The notes under the pieces: generated by a model | What the model was told of the DNA's origin: nothing | The model's input: the letters and a program-made list of their open reading frames with translations, nothing else | The model's database searches: none | In this document: piece after piece, positions 29,161 through 39,000 of the stretch | Layout: the number at the start of each line of letters is the position of its first letter | Numbering within the stretch: the stretch's first letter is position 1 | Origin: Chromatiales bacterium | Lineage (GTDB): Bacteria; Pseudomonadota; Gammaproteobacteria; UBA6429 | DNA: 64,000 nucleotides | Direction of reading: 5' to 3' | Assembly (NCBI GenBank): GCA_027076405.1 | Contig: JALTJN010000362.1 | Location: 124,001 to 188,000 of the forward strand | Made by a program: the position numbers and the translations under genes

Positions 29161-29976
29161 TTAACCGAAAATACTATCAATAGAATGAACTAAAGTATCA
29201 CGTATATCTTTGTCGTCAGTGATAGGTGTGACTAGCGCCATCTGGCAAGCTAATTTAGCCTCGATCCCCTTGTTCATTAAGGTTGCTGCATAAACAAGTA
29301 AACGTGTTGAAATACCTTCATCAAGACCATGGCCTTTCAGGTTACGAGCAGTGTGTGCGATTTTAACCAGCTTAGTAGCAACGTCTTCTGCAATGCCGGC
29401 TTCTTTAATTACGATTGCTGTTTCAACTTTTGAATCAGGGTAATCAAAATCCAAACCAGTGAAACGTTGCTTGGTTGATTGTTTGAGATCTTTCATCATG
29501 CTCTGATAACCCGGGTTATAAGATATAACCAGCTGGAAATCAGGGTGTGCTTCAATAAGCTCACCTTTTTTATCAAGTGGTAAAGTACGACGGTGATCTG
29601 TTAAAGGGTGAATAACAACCGTGGTATCCTGACGTGCTTCAACAATTTCATCTAAATAACAAATTGCACCAATACGTGCTGCGGTTGTTAACGGGCCATC
29701 TAACCAACGTGTGCCGTTGGCATCTAACAGGTAACGACCCACTAAATCAGATGCGGTCATATCTTCGTTACAGGCAACGGTAATTAATGGTTTGCCTAAT
29801 TTATAAGCCATGTGTTCAATAAAACGAGACTTACCACAACCGGTAGGACCTTTAACCATGACAGGCATACGTGCCGCATAAGCTGCTTCATATAACGCAA
29901 CTTCTTCACCCATTGCTTCGTAATAAGGTTCTTCAGTAATTTTGTATTGTTCGATATCGATATTGTTATCGCTCAT
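29161..29976 (-). CDS. cbbQ: CbbQ-type AAA+ ATPase (RuBisCO activase motor)
   Basis: 271 residues, MoxR-class AAA+ protein. Walker A is GPTGCGKS (43-50), Walker B CYLDE (D109, E110), and the sensor region includes VISYNPGYQ. CbbQ forms a hexameric ring that uses ATP to remodel inhibited RuBisCO together with CbbO. AGGA stands 7 bases before the ATG. It lies 157 bases after cbbM, behind a terminator hairpin, so it should be made at a lower level than RuBisCO. Confidence 0.95.
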   Translation of the reverse strand: MSDNNIDIEQYKITEEPYYEAMGEEVALYEAAYAARMPVMVKGPTGCGKSRFIEHMAYKLGKPLITVACNEDMTASDLVGRYLLDANGTRWLDGPLTTAARIGAICYLDEIVEARQDTTVVIHPLTDHRRTLPLDKKGELIEAHPDFQLVISYNPGYQSMMKDLKQSTKQRFTGLDFDYPDSKVETAIVIKEAGIAEDVATKLVKIAHTARNLKGHGLDEGISTRLLVYAATLMNKGIEAKLACQMALVTPITDDKDIRDTLVHSIDSIFG

Positions 29977-30083
29977 AATGTATTCCTATACTTGTGACTG
30001 TTTGTTTTAATATTCGAAAGTTAACTTATGAAAATGAACTTGCGAATATTAAAAACCATAATGGTTTTAAGTTTTAGATAATG

Positions 30084-30112
30084 GAAAAAAAAGCCCCTGC
30101 AAGCAGGGGCCT
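30084..30112 (-). terminator. Terminator after cbbM
   Basis: Read on the - strand, GCCCCTG-CTTG-CAGGGGC is followed by eight Ts. It lies about 20 bases past the cbbM stop and before cbbQ. Partial read-through would set the ratio between RuBisCO and its activase. Confidence 0.93.
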
Positions 30113-30132
30113 TTCTCAACTAAAACGTTCGC

Positions 30133-31521
30133 TTACTTGTGAACGCCTAGCTTGTCTCTCCAGCCTGGGAAGAGTGCATCTGCATCGTGCTCGAAAGACT
30201 CGAATGCGCGAGCAAATTCTTTGTGCTCTTTCGCGTATTCGATTGGATCTGCACCTTGCTTCCAGCAATCGTATGCCTGATGTAAAGACTTCGCGCCGTC
30301 TGCAGGTGAATCGATGTGACCGTAAGAACCACCACCAGACGTGTTGATGACGTTACCGTGACCTAAGTTTTCGAAGAAACCAGGTAGACGTAATGCATTC
30401 ATACCACCAGAGATGATAGGAGTAGTTGGCTTCATGCCATTCCATTTCTGGAAGTAAACTGGTCCCTGACACTCATCACGTTCGATCATGTATGCGATGA
30501 TTTTATCTTCATGACCACCTTCCATTTTGCCGTAGCCCATAGTACCTACGTGGATACCAGAAGCACCCATTAAACGAGACATTTTAGCTAAAACATATGC
30601 AGTATAGCCACGCTTAGATGAAGGTGAAGTAACAGCACCATGGCCAGCACGGTGATAATGTAAGTATTGAGCAGGGTAGTTACGACGTGCAGTAGTCACC
30701 ATACCCGGGCCACCAACATAACCGTCAACCAGGAATGCTAAACGAGGCGCATCTTCGCCGAATAACTCTAAACCGTAGTCAGCACGAGCACACATTTCGT
30801 GGTGATCATCAGCTGTGATGTTCATAGAGAAGATTTTAGCTTCGCCAGTTTCATCTTGTGCACGTTTCATTGCGTCATGAACTAAAGGTAATACCTTCTT
30901 CATTGGGCAGAAAACCTGGTTACCTTGTGGTTCATCATTTTTGATGAAATCGCCACCTAACCAGAATTGGTAAGCTGCATCTGCAAATGGCTCTGGACGT
31001 AAACCCAGTTTAGGCTTGATGATAGTACCTGCGATGTAACCACCGTTTTCACGTGGACGACCTAAGGCATTCCACATGTCAGAAATATCAACAGCAGGGC
31101 CGTCGAATAAGTTCAACATTGCTGGTGGAATGAAGAAATCAAACATTTGAGCGTTCTTGATATCACCCATGCCCTGGTTGTTACCAATAGCAAGAGTCAA
31201 GAAAGAAACGATCATTGCGCGGCCATCAATTACGTTACGATCGAACAATTCGTTCGGGTAAGCAATTTTCATGACGCCTTTAGCTTCGTCGATTTCATAA
31301 ACTAATGCGTCAACGCCTTTAGTGAAATCATCTGTAGTTGAAACTTCAACGTTAGTACCAGTAGAAGATTCTGCAGCAAAGTGAGCAGCTGCTTCTAAGT
31401 AACCGTAACCTTCAGCAGGTTCCATAGTGTATGCCACTAAGATGTGTTTGCCGTCAGCAAGTAAAGTATCTTCGTTTAAGCTAAGGTCTGAATAACGACC
31501 TGTTTGATCTAATAAAGCCAT
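30133..31521 (-). CDS. cbbM: Ribulose-bisphosphate carboxylase, form II
   Basis: CO2-fixing enzyme of the Calvin cycle, 462 residues, the usual form II length. No small-subunit gene follows, as expected. Active-site residues align with Rhodospirillum rubrum with an offset of three: K169 in GTIIKPKLG, the carbamylated K194 with D196/E197 in [15 protein letters not shown]290 in HYHRAGHGA and the loop-6 K332 in [15 protein letters not shown] stands 7 bases before the ATG. It is divergent from cbbR and followed by cbbQ and cbbO. Form II enzymes suit high CO2 and low O2. Confidence 0.99.
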   Translation of the reverse strand: MALLDQTGRYSDLSLNEDTLLADGKHILVAYTMEPAEGYGYLEAAAHFAAESSTGTNVEVSTTDDFTKGVDALVYEIDEAKGVMKIAYPNELFDRNVIDGRAMIVSFLTLAIGNNQGMGDIKNAQMFDFFIPPAMLNLFDGPAVDISDMWNALGRPRENGGYIAGTIIKPKLGLRPEPFADAAYQFWLGGDFIKNDEPQGNQVFCPMKKVLPLVHDAMKRAQDETGEAKIFSMNITADDHHEMCARADYGLELFGEDAPRLAFLVDGYVGGPGMVTTARRNYPAQYLHYHRAGHGAVTSPSSKRGYTAYVLAKMSRLMGASGIHVGTMGYGKMEGGHEDKIIAYMIERDECQGPVYFQKWNGMKPTTPIISGGMNALRLPGFFENLGHGNVINTSGGGSYGHIDSPADGAKSLHQAYDCWKQGADPIEYAKEHKEFARAFESFEHDADALFPGWRDKLGVHK

Positions 31522-31606
31522 GAATGGACTCCTTATTATTAATGAATTCGGTCTGGTATTTGCTCTAAAAGCTGAGCTACTTGCCAGAAAGTTTTGCGAC
31601 TATACG

Positions 31607-31649
31607 CATAATCATTCATAATTAATACTCAATATTTTTGATGATTATG
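31607..31649. promoter_or_regulatory. Inverted repeat in cbbM-cbbR intergenic region (possible CbbR site)
   Basis: CATAATCAT (31607-31615) and ATGATTATG (31641-31649) form a perfect 9-bp inverted repeat with a 25-base spacer, in the 142-base region between the divergent cbbM and cbbR starts. LysR regulators usually bind AT-rich dyads overlapping their own promoter, so this is a fair candidate for the CbbR operator. The long spacer could mean two half-site regions. Confidence 0.45.
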
Positions 31650-31663
31650 ATAAGTAAAACCTT

Positions 31664-32569
31664 ATGAATATAACGTTCCGCCAATTAGAGGTCTTCGAGG
31701 TTGTGGCTCGTCTGCTGAGTTACACCAGAGCCTCAAAAGAGCTTCACCTCAGTCAACCCGCTGTTTCTATGCAAATCAAGCAGTTAGAAGAGAATGTTGG
31801 GCTTGAACTACTTGAAAAGCTGGGGAGAAAAATTTATTTAACCGAGGCCGGGCGAGAGATGTATCACTATTGCCGAGTCATTGCGACGCAGGTTGATGAG
31901 GCAGAAGAGGTCTTTGAACAGCTCAAAGGTCTAAAATCGGGACGTTTAGAGATTACCGTTGCGACGACCGCTAATGCGTTTGCTACTCGGATGTTATCCA
32001 GATTTAACCAGCAATATGATGGTTCAACGGTAAGTCTCGATGTAACCAATAGGGAGCGCTTACTTCGCCAGTTAGCCGACAATGAAAAGGATATCGCTAT
32101 TATGGGGCGCCCACCCGAGGATGCTGATTTGGTAACAGAAGCCTTTGCTGATAACCCGCTCGTGGTTGTTGCTTCTCCTGATCACCATCTGATTGGAAAG
32201 CAACCTATACCTTTATATATGTTGCAAGACGAGACTTTTGTTGTTCGGGAAAAGGGCTCGGGAACCCGAACGGCGATGCAGCGTTTTTTTGAGCGGCATA
32301 ATTTGACCATTACTTCGAGTATGGAAATGAACGAAAATGAGGCTATTAAACAAGCGGTGCAAGCCGGTATGGGTTTAGGGGTTGTGTCAGTCCACACTAT
32401 TGAGCTTGAATTAGAAACAAACCGACTAGTAATACTGGATGTGGAAGACTTCCCTATTATGCGGCATTGGTATTTAGTACATCGTAAAGAAAAGAGATTA
32501 TCGCCCATTACTCAGGCCTTCAAAGATTTTGTTCTTACTGAGGGGCAGAATTTTATTGCACGGATGTAG
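31664..32569 (+). CDS. cbbR: LysR-type regulator CbbR
   Basis: 301 residues, the standard LysR length. The N-terminal winged helix reads FRQLEVFEVVARLLSYTRAS with SQPAVSMQIKQLE as recognition helix region. The C-terminal substrate-binding domain spans about 90-300. CbbR regulators sense Calvin-cycle metabolites and activate the divergent cbb operon. The assignment follows from divergence from cbbM and from sequence type. The ribosome site is weak (GATAAG). Confidence 0.93.
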   Translation: MNITFRQLEVFEVVARLLSYTRASKELHLSQPAVSMQIKQLEENVGLELLEKLGRKIYLTEAGREMYHYCRVIATQVDEAEEVFEQLKGLKSGRLEITVATTANAFATRMLSRFNQQYDGSTVSLDVTNRERLLRQLADNEKDIAIMGRPPEDADLVTEAFADNPLVVVASPDHHLIGKQPIPLYMLQDETFVVREKGSGTRTAMQRFFERHNLTITSSMEMNENEAIKQAVQAGMGLGVVSVHTIELELETNRLVILDVEDFPIMRHWYLVHRKEKRLSPITQAFKDFVLTEGQNFIARM

Positions 32570-32577
32570 GTTTTTTT

Positions 32578-32700
32578 TGTAGGTTGGCCTTCAGGCCAAC
32601 ACGTGTCATTAAAACCTCAGTTGTTTTCGACTGCTCCATTTTATAACCATGCGTTAGTTGGATTCTATTATCGTGGCGTCAGCCTGAAGACTGATCTACA
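32578..32700. repeat. MITE-like element with imperfect terminal inverted repeats
   Basis: The left end TGTAGGTTGGCCTTCAGGCC and the right end, which reads GCCTGAAGACTGATCTACA, are imperfect inverted copies about 24 bases long, 123 bases end to end. The left end itself folds (GTTGGCC-TTCA-GGCCAAC, 32583-32600) and may terminate cbbR. No coding capacity. The type is common as a non-autonomous intergenic repeat. Confidence 0.5.
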
Positions 32701-32870
32701 TGACTGCATATTTACCACCAGCTTTGTTCCTGCTGTGGTTAAAATGCTTGTTAAAGTTTAACAATATTGAACTTAATCGAATCAGGGTGTTCTTACTGCA
32801 AGCTGCAACCATAGTCCGAACATATCTTGAAAGGTTGCATGGTTTTAAAAATTAGATTACGCTAATAAAC

Positions 32871-33263
32871 ATGATGAAAAAAGCACTGACATATTTAACT
32901 ATTTTGGCAATCAGCGCATTGCCAGTGCAGTTAATTAATGCAAGTGTAGAAATCATCGGCATGCAAATGAATATGAGTCAACAAATGGCTCAGTTTGATA
33001 ATCAATGTATGTCCGATATGGAGCAACAACATACAGATTCTAAAGTAAACTCCGGTGATATCGATAAATCATGTTGTGATGATGAAGCACATAACTGCCA
33101 AAGTTGTGATAACTGTCCTGATGTCATAACAGCTATGTTTTTAACAACAGATCATTTTGCCAAGCCCATTATTTTAAAATCTCAAAAAATTACTACAAGT
33201 TATTTATCTCTAAATAGCGTTTCTCAAGAAAACCCCCTAAGACCTCCTAAAACTCTTATTTAA
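32871..33263 (+). CDS. Small periplasmic Cys/His/Met-rich protein, CopL-like
   Basis: 130 residues. The signal peptide is about residues 1-24 (AISALPVQLINA). The mature part has methionine-rich stretches (GMQMNMSQQM), a cluster CCDDEAHNCQSCDNC, and the ending ENPLRPPKTLI. A signal peptide, a Cys/His patch and an RPP C-terminus match the CopL group of small copper-responsive proteins next to copper efflux genes. It lies 93 bases before the TolC-family gene, separated by a terminator-like hairpin. The likely role is copper or silver binding or sensing in the periplasm. Confidence 0.7.
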   Translation: MMKKALTYLTILAISALPVQLINASVEIIGMQMNMSQQMAQFDNQCMSDMEQQHTDSKVNSGDIDKSCCDDEAHNCQSCDNCPDVITAMFLTTDHFAKPIILKSQKITTSYLSLNSVSQENPLRPPKTLI

Positions 33264-33292
33264 TTTTCAGCTGTATTTTATACGGTGTCTTA

Positions 33293-33322
33293 GTACTGAG
33301 TGTTAATTAAACACTAAGGTAC
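33293..33322 (+). terminator. Attenuator-like hairpin between copL-like and cusC-like genes
   Basis: GTACTGAGTGTT pairs with AACACTAAGGTAC (one mismatch and a bulge) around AATTA, followed by AATTTTTA. It may reduce read-through from the small gene into the efflux genes. Confidence 0.5.
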
Positions 33323-33356
33323 AATTTTTATAAATTAAATAATTGAGGATAGCCCG

Positions 33357-34610
33357 ATGGCGTTTTTAGCCAAACCTTTTCAAGTAACGATATTATTCGC
33401 GTTAGTATTTAGTTTTTCTGTGCATGCAGAACAAACCATCAGTATTGAGCGCGCAGTCCAAACCGCATTAAAACGTGATGCATTAATCAATGTTTACAAA
33501 GCTCGTCGTGATGCATATAAAGAGCAATCCATTGCAGCAGATACCCTGCCTGATCCAAAAATAAAGTTAGGCATGATGAATGTTCCTATTGATACTTTTT
33601 CTTTTAATCAGGAACCAATGACTCAGGTGCAACTTGGCATTCAGCAAATGTTTCCACGTGGTAATAGTCTGGAAATAAAATCGCAACGTGCAACAAGCAT
33701 GTCAGTAGTAGAAGATGCAAAAATAGAAAACCAGCGCCGTAAAATTACCCGTGAAGTGAGAGAGACATGGCTGGAACTTTACTACTGGTTACATGCCGAA
33801 AGCGTTATCAAAGAAAACAGGAAGTTATTTACTGAATTGGTTTCCGTGACCAAACAGCAATATGCCGCAGGACGGCAAAAGCAACAGGATGTTATTCGTT
33901 CTGAGCTTGAGCTGGGTATGCTTGATGATCGTGAAATGAAAATTCAAACCCGTATAGAAACTACGCGAGCAAAACTTAATAAATATCTAGGTATAGATTT
34001 TGTTAATTTAAAAATTAGCTCTGAACTGCCTGTTTATACTGTTCAAAAAAATAATGTTTCATGGCTGGAGTCTCACCCTATGTTGCGCATGCAGCAAGCC
34101 ATGGTCATGGTCAGTGAAAAAAATGTCGAGCTGGCAAAGCAAAGTTATAAGCCTTCATGGTCTCTGGATTTAACCTATGGGCGACGTGAAAAATCAAAAA
34201 CAGGAGTAGAACGAGCTGATTTTGCCTCTGCCATGGTGATGTTTGATTTACCTATATTTACCGCCGACCGTCAGGATAAACAGGTTGCAGCGAGTAAATC
34301 GCGGTTTAACAGTGCACTTAATTCGCATGAAGAACAAAAAAGAAATTTAAAGAAAATGTGGCAGGCTGCATTAGCTAAAGAAAAACGTTTGTTACAGCGT
34401 ATAAAACAATACGACGTTCTATTGCTGCCTAAGTCAGATGAGAATACAAAATCTGCATTGTATGCGTATCAAAGTGGTCGTAGCGGTTTTACTGCTTTAA
34501 TGCGAGCACAAATCACCGAGTTAGAAACACAGTTACGCGCATTACGTTTAAATGTTGAACACAAAAAAACTCAAGCATTATTACTTTATCTAGTTGGAGA
34601 AAATAGCTGA
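33357..34610 (+). CDS. TolC-family outer membrane efflux protein (CusC/CzcC-like)
   Basis: 417 residues. Signal peptide to about residue 23 (FSFSVHAEQ). The rest is two long outer-membrane-factor repeats with the helical-barrel pattern (LFTELVSVTKQQYAAGRQKQ; ALYAYQSGRSGFTALMRAQ). It would form the outer-membrane channel of a tripartite heavy-metal pump with the next two genes. GAGGA precedes the ATG. The 31-base gap to the adaptor gene indicates one transcript. Confidence 0.9.
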   Translation: MAFLAKPFQVTILFALVFSFSVHAEQTISIERAVQTALKRDALINVYKARRDAYKEQSIAADTLPDPKIKLGMMNVPIDTFSFNQEPMTQVQLGIQQMFPRGNSLEIKSQRATSMSVVEDAKIENQRRKITREVRETWLELYYWLHAESVIKENRKLFTELVSVTKQQYAAGRQKQQDVIRSELELGMLDDREMKIQTRIETTRAKLNKYLGIDFVNLKISSELPVYTVQKNNVSWLESHPMLRMQQAMVMVSEKNVELAKQSYKPSWSLDLTYGRREKSKTGVERADFASAMVMFDLPIFTADRQDKQVAASKSRFNSALNSHEEQKRNLKKMWQAALAKEKRLLQRIKQYDVLLLPKSDENTKSALYAYQSGRSGFTALMRAQITELETQLRALRLNVEHKKTQALLLYLVGENS

Positions 34611-34641
34611 GGTTGATTGCCTTTAGCTTAGGAGAATTAAG

Positions 34642-36084
34642 ATGAACAAATTGAAAGTTGTCGCGGCTTCACTCGTTGCTGTTTTATTAACAACATACAG
34701 TGTAAATGAAAGCTACGCTGCAGAAAAAAAAGAAAAGAAAATTTTATACTGGGTTGCACCAATGGATGCAACTTATCGTCGGGATGAACCGGGTAAGTCA
34801 CCAATGGGTATGGATTTAGTCCCTGTTTATGATGAAGGTGGTGATGGTAGTACAGTAAAAATTTCACCCGCGGTTGAAAATAATATGGGTGTTCGTACCG
34901 AGTTGGTTGTACGAGATAAATTATGGCGCCGTATAGACACGGTAGGTTATGTTGATTTTGATGAAAATAAAATTTCACATCTTCACTTGCGTACGAAAGG
35001 CTGGATAGAAAAGCTTTATGTGAAGTCAGAAGGTGAGCGGGTAAAAAAAGGTCAGTTACTCTTTGAAGTGTATGCACCCGAGTTAGTTAATGCGCAGGAA
35101 GAATATCTTCAGGCTGTGCGGAGCAATAACAGGGGATTAACCGCTGCATCGCGTGAGCGTTTAATTGCGTTGGGCATTTCAGCCTCACAAATAAATAAAT
35201 TAAATAAAACCCGAAGAGTAAGCCAATACGTAAAAATTTATGCAAAGCAGGATGGTATTATCGCAAAGCTAAGTATTCGTGAGGGTATGTTTGTTACACC
35301 ACAAAAATTGGTTATGAGTCTTGCAGACTTATCGAGTGTCTGGTTATTAGCAGAAGTCTTTGAAAGTCAGGCAGACTGGGTAAGAGTAGGACAGTCAGCT
35401 GAGGTGACACTTTCTTATCTACCCGGACGAGAATGGGAGGGGAAAGTTGAATATATTTATCCTAGTCTGGATCCTAAAACAAGAACATTAAAAGTTCGTT
35501 TACGTTTTGAAAATAAAGATGAATCATTAAAACCCAATATGTTTGCCAAGGTGGCAATATATGGCGGAGCAAAACGTGAAGTACTTATTATTCCGCGTGA
35601 GGCATTGATTCGTACAGGTAATGATCAACGCGTCATTATTTCACTTGGTAAAGGTCGCTTTAAAGCCCGAAAAGTTGTGGCTGGTATTGAATCTGGTGAA
35701 TTTATCGAGATTATAAAAGGTTTGAATGAAGGAGACAGGGTTGTTACTTCTGGTCAATTCTTAATTGATTCTGAAGCGAGTTTAAAAGCCAGCATTGCGC
35801 GTATGTCATCAAAGGATGATAAAAAAGATGATATGGCTGGTATGGATATGGATAAAAAAATAACCGGCACCGCTGTTCTGAATAGTGTTATGCCGGCTCA
35901 CAACATGGTGAATATGGCTCATGATCCTATTCCTGCTTTAGACTGGCCGGCAATGGAAATGGATTTCACCGTTAAGAAAGGTGTTTCACTTGAAGGTTTG
36001 AGTAAAGGCAATAAAGTGGAATTTGAGCTTGAAAAAGCTGATGACGGTTATGTTATTAAATCCATTAATAAAATTGAAAACTAG
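34642..36084 (+). CDS. cusB: RND adaptor CusB-like, with C-terminal CusF-like domain
   Basis: 480 residues. After the signal peptide there is an N-terminal heavy-metal-binding motif (WVAPMDATYRRDEPGKSPMG, then MDLVPVYDE). The membrane-fusion core (lipoyl and beta-barrel regions, about 90-370) follows. Residues about 405-480 resemble CusF, with the Met and Trp metal ligands in NMVNMAHDPIPALDWPAMEM. In Escherichia coli CusF is a separate periplasmic metallochaperone, whereas here it is fused. Substrate is therefore Cu(I)/Ag(I). It stands 12 bases before the pump gene. Confidence 0.93.
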   Translation: MNKLKVVAASLVAVLLTTYSVNESYAAEKKEKKILYWVAPMDATYRRDEPGKSPMGMDLVPVYDEGGDGSTVKISPAVENNMGVRTELVVRDKLWRRIDTVGYVDFDENKISHLHLRTKGWIEKLYVKSEGERVKKGQLLFEVYAPELVNAQEEYLQAVRSNNRGLTAASRERLIALGISASQINKLNKTRRVSQYVKIYAKQDGIIAKLSIREGMFVTPQKLVMSLADLSSVWLLAEVFESQADWVRVGQSAEVTLSYLPGREWEGKVEYIYPSLDPKTRTLKVRLRFENKDESLKPNMFAKVAIYGGAKREVLIIPREALIRTGNDQRVIISLGKGRFKARKVVAGIESGEFIEIIKGLNEGDRVVTSGQFLIDSEASLKASIARMSSKDDKKDDMAGMDMDKKITGTAVLNSVMPAHNMVNMAHDPIPALDWPAMEMDFTVKKGVSLEGLSKGNKVEFELEKADDGYVIKSINKIEN

Positions 36085-36096
36085 GAGTGACTTGAA

Positions 36097-39000
36097 ATGA
36101 TTGCAAAAATTATTGACTGGTCACTTTCAAACCGTTTTATGGTTTTGTTATTGACCGCTGTGTTATTGGTAGGTGGACTTTTTTCATTAAAAAATACACC
36201 GCTTGATGCAATACCTGATCTTTCAGATGTGCAGGTTATTATTAAAACAACTTACCCGGGGCAGTCGCCTCGTGTTGTTGAGGATCAGGTAACTTATCCA
36301 TTAACCACTGCAATGTTATCGGTTCCTGGAGCCGTAACAGTAAGGGGCTATTCTTTCTTTAATGATTCTTATGTTTATATTATTTTTGAAGACGGAACAG
36401 ATATTTACTGGGCACGTTCTCGTGTACTGGAATATTTAAGTCAGGTTGCAAGTCGTTTGCCGCCTGAAGCACGTTCTGCACTAGGTCCGGATGCAACCGG
36501 TGTCGGCTGGGTCTATGAGTATGCTTTAGTTGATAAAACTGGCGGAACAGATTTAGCGCAACTGCGTAGTTTGCAAGACTGGTTTTTGAAGTATGAATTG
36601 CAAACAGTACCGGGTGTTTCAGAAGTTGCAACCCTTGGTGGTATGGTAAAACAATATCAGGTTGTGCTCGATCCGGATCGTTTACGTGCCTATAACATTC
36701 CGTTACAAAAAGTTCGTATGGCGATTAAGCGCGCGAATCAGGAAGTAGGTGGATCTGTTATTGAAATGGGCGAAGCTGAATATATGATTCGGGCAACGGG
36801 TTATATATCCAAGATCGATAATTTACGACGAATTCCATTAGGCGTAAATAAACGTGGTACTCCTATTTTATTAAAAGATGTCGCTGATATTCGTTTAGGA
36901 CCGCAAATGCGTCGGGGTATTGCCGAGTTAGATGGTGAAGGTGAAGTTGTTGGTGGCATCATTGTGATGCGCTTTGGTGAAAATGCGTTAAAAACGATTG
37001 ATCTGGTTAAGAAAAAACTTGAAGAGTTAAAACCGGGTTTACCTAAAGGAGTTGAAATTGTTGAAACATATGATCGCTCTACATTAATTAACAATGCGGT
37101 AGAAAACCTTAATCATAAATTAATCGAAGAATTTATAGTTGTGGCTATAGTGTGCATGGTTTTTCTTTTCCATATGCGTTCGGCTCTTGTTGCAATTGTT
37201 AGCTTACCCATTGGTATTCTTGTTGCCTTTATGATTATGTATTCACAGGGTATGAATGCCAACATTATGTCTTTAGGGGGGATTGCAATTGCTATTGGCG
37301 CAATGGTTGATGCCGCCATTGTAATGATAGAGAACGTGCATAAACATATTGAACGGACACCCTTGACGGATGAAAATCGTTGGCAAATTATGCGCGATGC
37401 GACTATGGAAGTCGGGCCTCCCTTATTTTTCTCTTTATTAATTATTACATTGAGTTTCTTACCTGTATTCACCTTAGAAGCACAAGAAGGTAAATTATTT
37501 GCTCCATTGGCCTTTACTAAAACATTTGCCATGGCAGCATCTGCAGGTTTAGCGATTACTTTAGTTCCTGTACTCATGGGCTATTTTATTCGCGGCAAGA
37601 TTAAACCTGAACATGAAAATCCGGTGAACTTGTTTTTAATGAAGGTTTATCAACCTATTATTCATTATGTGTTAGATAAGCCTAAAAAGGTTTTAACAAT
37701 CGCGTTGTTATTTGTTTTAGCAGGTATTTGGCCTTTAACAAATATTGGCTCAGAGTTTATGCCTGATTTAGATGAAGGCGACTTGATGTATATGCCAACG
37801 ACTTTCCCCGGAATTTCTGTGGGTAAAGCGCAAGAATTAGTACAACAAACAGATAAATTGATTAAAACCCTGCCAGAAGTGAAACGTGTGTTCGGAAAAA
37901 TTGGTCGCGCAGATACAGCAACCGATCCTGCACCTTTGACTATGATGGAAACAACCATTCAGTTTAAGCCCAAGAGTGAATGGCGTGAAGGAATGACGTT
38001 AGAAAAAATCAAGCAGGAATTAAATGAGTTAATAAAATTTCCGGGCTTAACTAACGCATGGGTTATGCCAATTAAAACACGTATCGATATGCTGGCGACG
38101 GGTATTAAAACCCCGGTTGGTATTAAAGTTGCGGGACCGGAATTAAAAGTGCTGCAAGAAATTGGTAAACGCCTTGAAGAAGTCGTAATGAAAGTACCGG
38201 GAACCGTTTCCGCATTTTCTGAACGTGTTGCAGGCGGGCGTTATGTCACAATTGATGTTGACCGGATTGCTTCTTCTCGTTTTGGTTTAAATATTGCCGA
38301 TGTACATGATGTGGTTAAAACAGCATTAGGTGGCATGGTTGTAGCTGAAAGTGTTGAAGGTCTGGAACGCTATCCTATTAATGTTCGTTACCCGCGTGAT
38401 TTACGCGATTCAATAGAAAAATTGCGTAACTTGCCGATCATTACAAAAACAGGTGCACGTATTCCATTGAGTGAAGTGGCAGATATTAAAACTGAAATGG
38501 GACCGGCTGTTATTAAAAGTGAAAACTCGCGACCTAATGGCTGGACGTTTGTTGATATAGCAGGGCGAGATTTGGGCTCTTATGTTGAAGAGGCACAGCG
38601 TGTTGTGGCAGCTGAAGTTAAATTACCACCCGGTTATTCAATTTCATGGTCTGGACAGTATGAATATATGGTGCGAGCAAAGAAACGTTTATCCGTTGTT
38701 GTGCCCTTTACATTAATGATTATTGTTTTGCTTTTATATCTCAACTTCAGAAACGTAGTTGAAGTATTAATCATCATGGGAACTTTACCGCTCGCATTAG
38801 TCGGTGGTTTTTGGTTGCTTTATTTGCTTGGTTACAACATGTCGGTTGCTGTTGGTGTGGGCTTTATTGCTTTGGCAGGTGTGTCGGTTGAGATTGGTGT
38901 AATTATGCTGGTTTATCTTAATCAGGCTTATGCAAAGGCACATGCTGATGCAGAAAAAGAGCAACGTAAGTTCACATTACATGACTTGCAACAAGCAATT

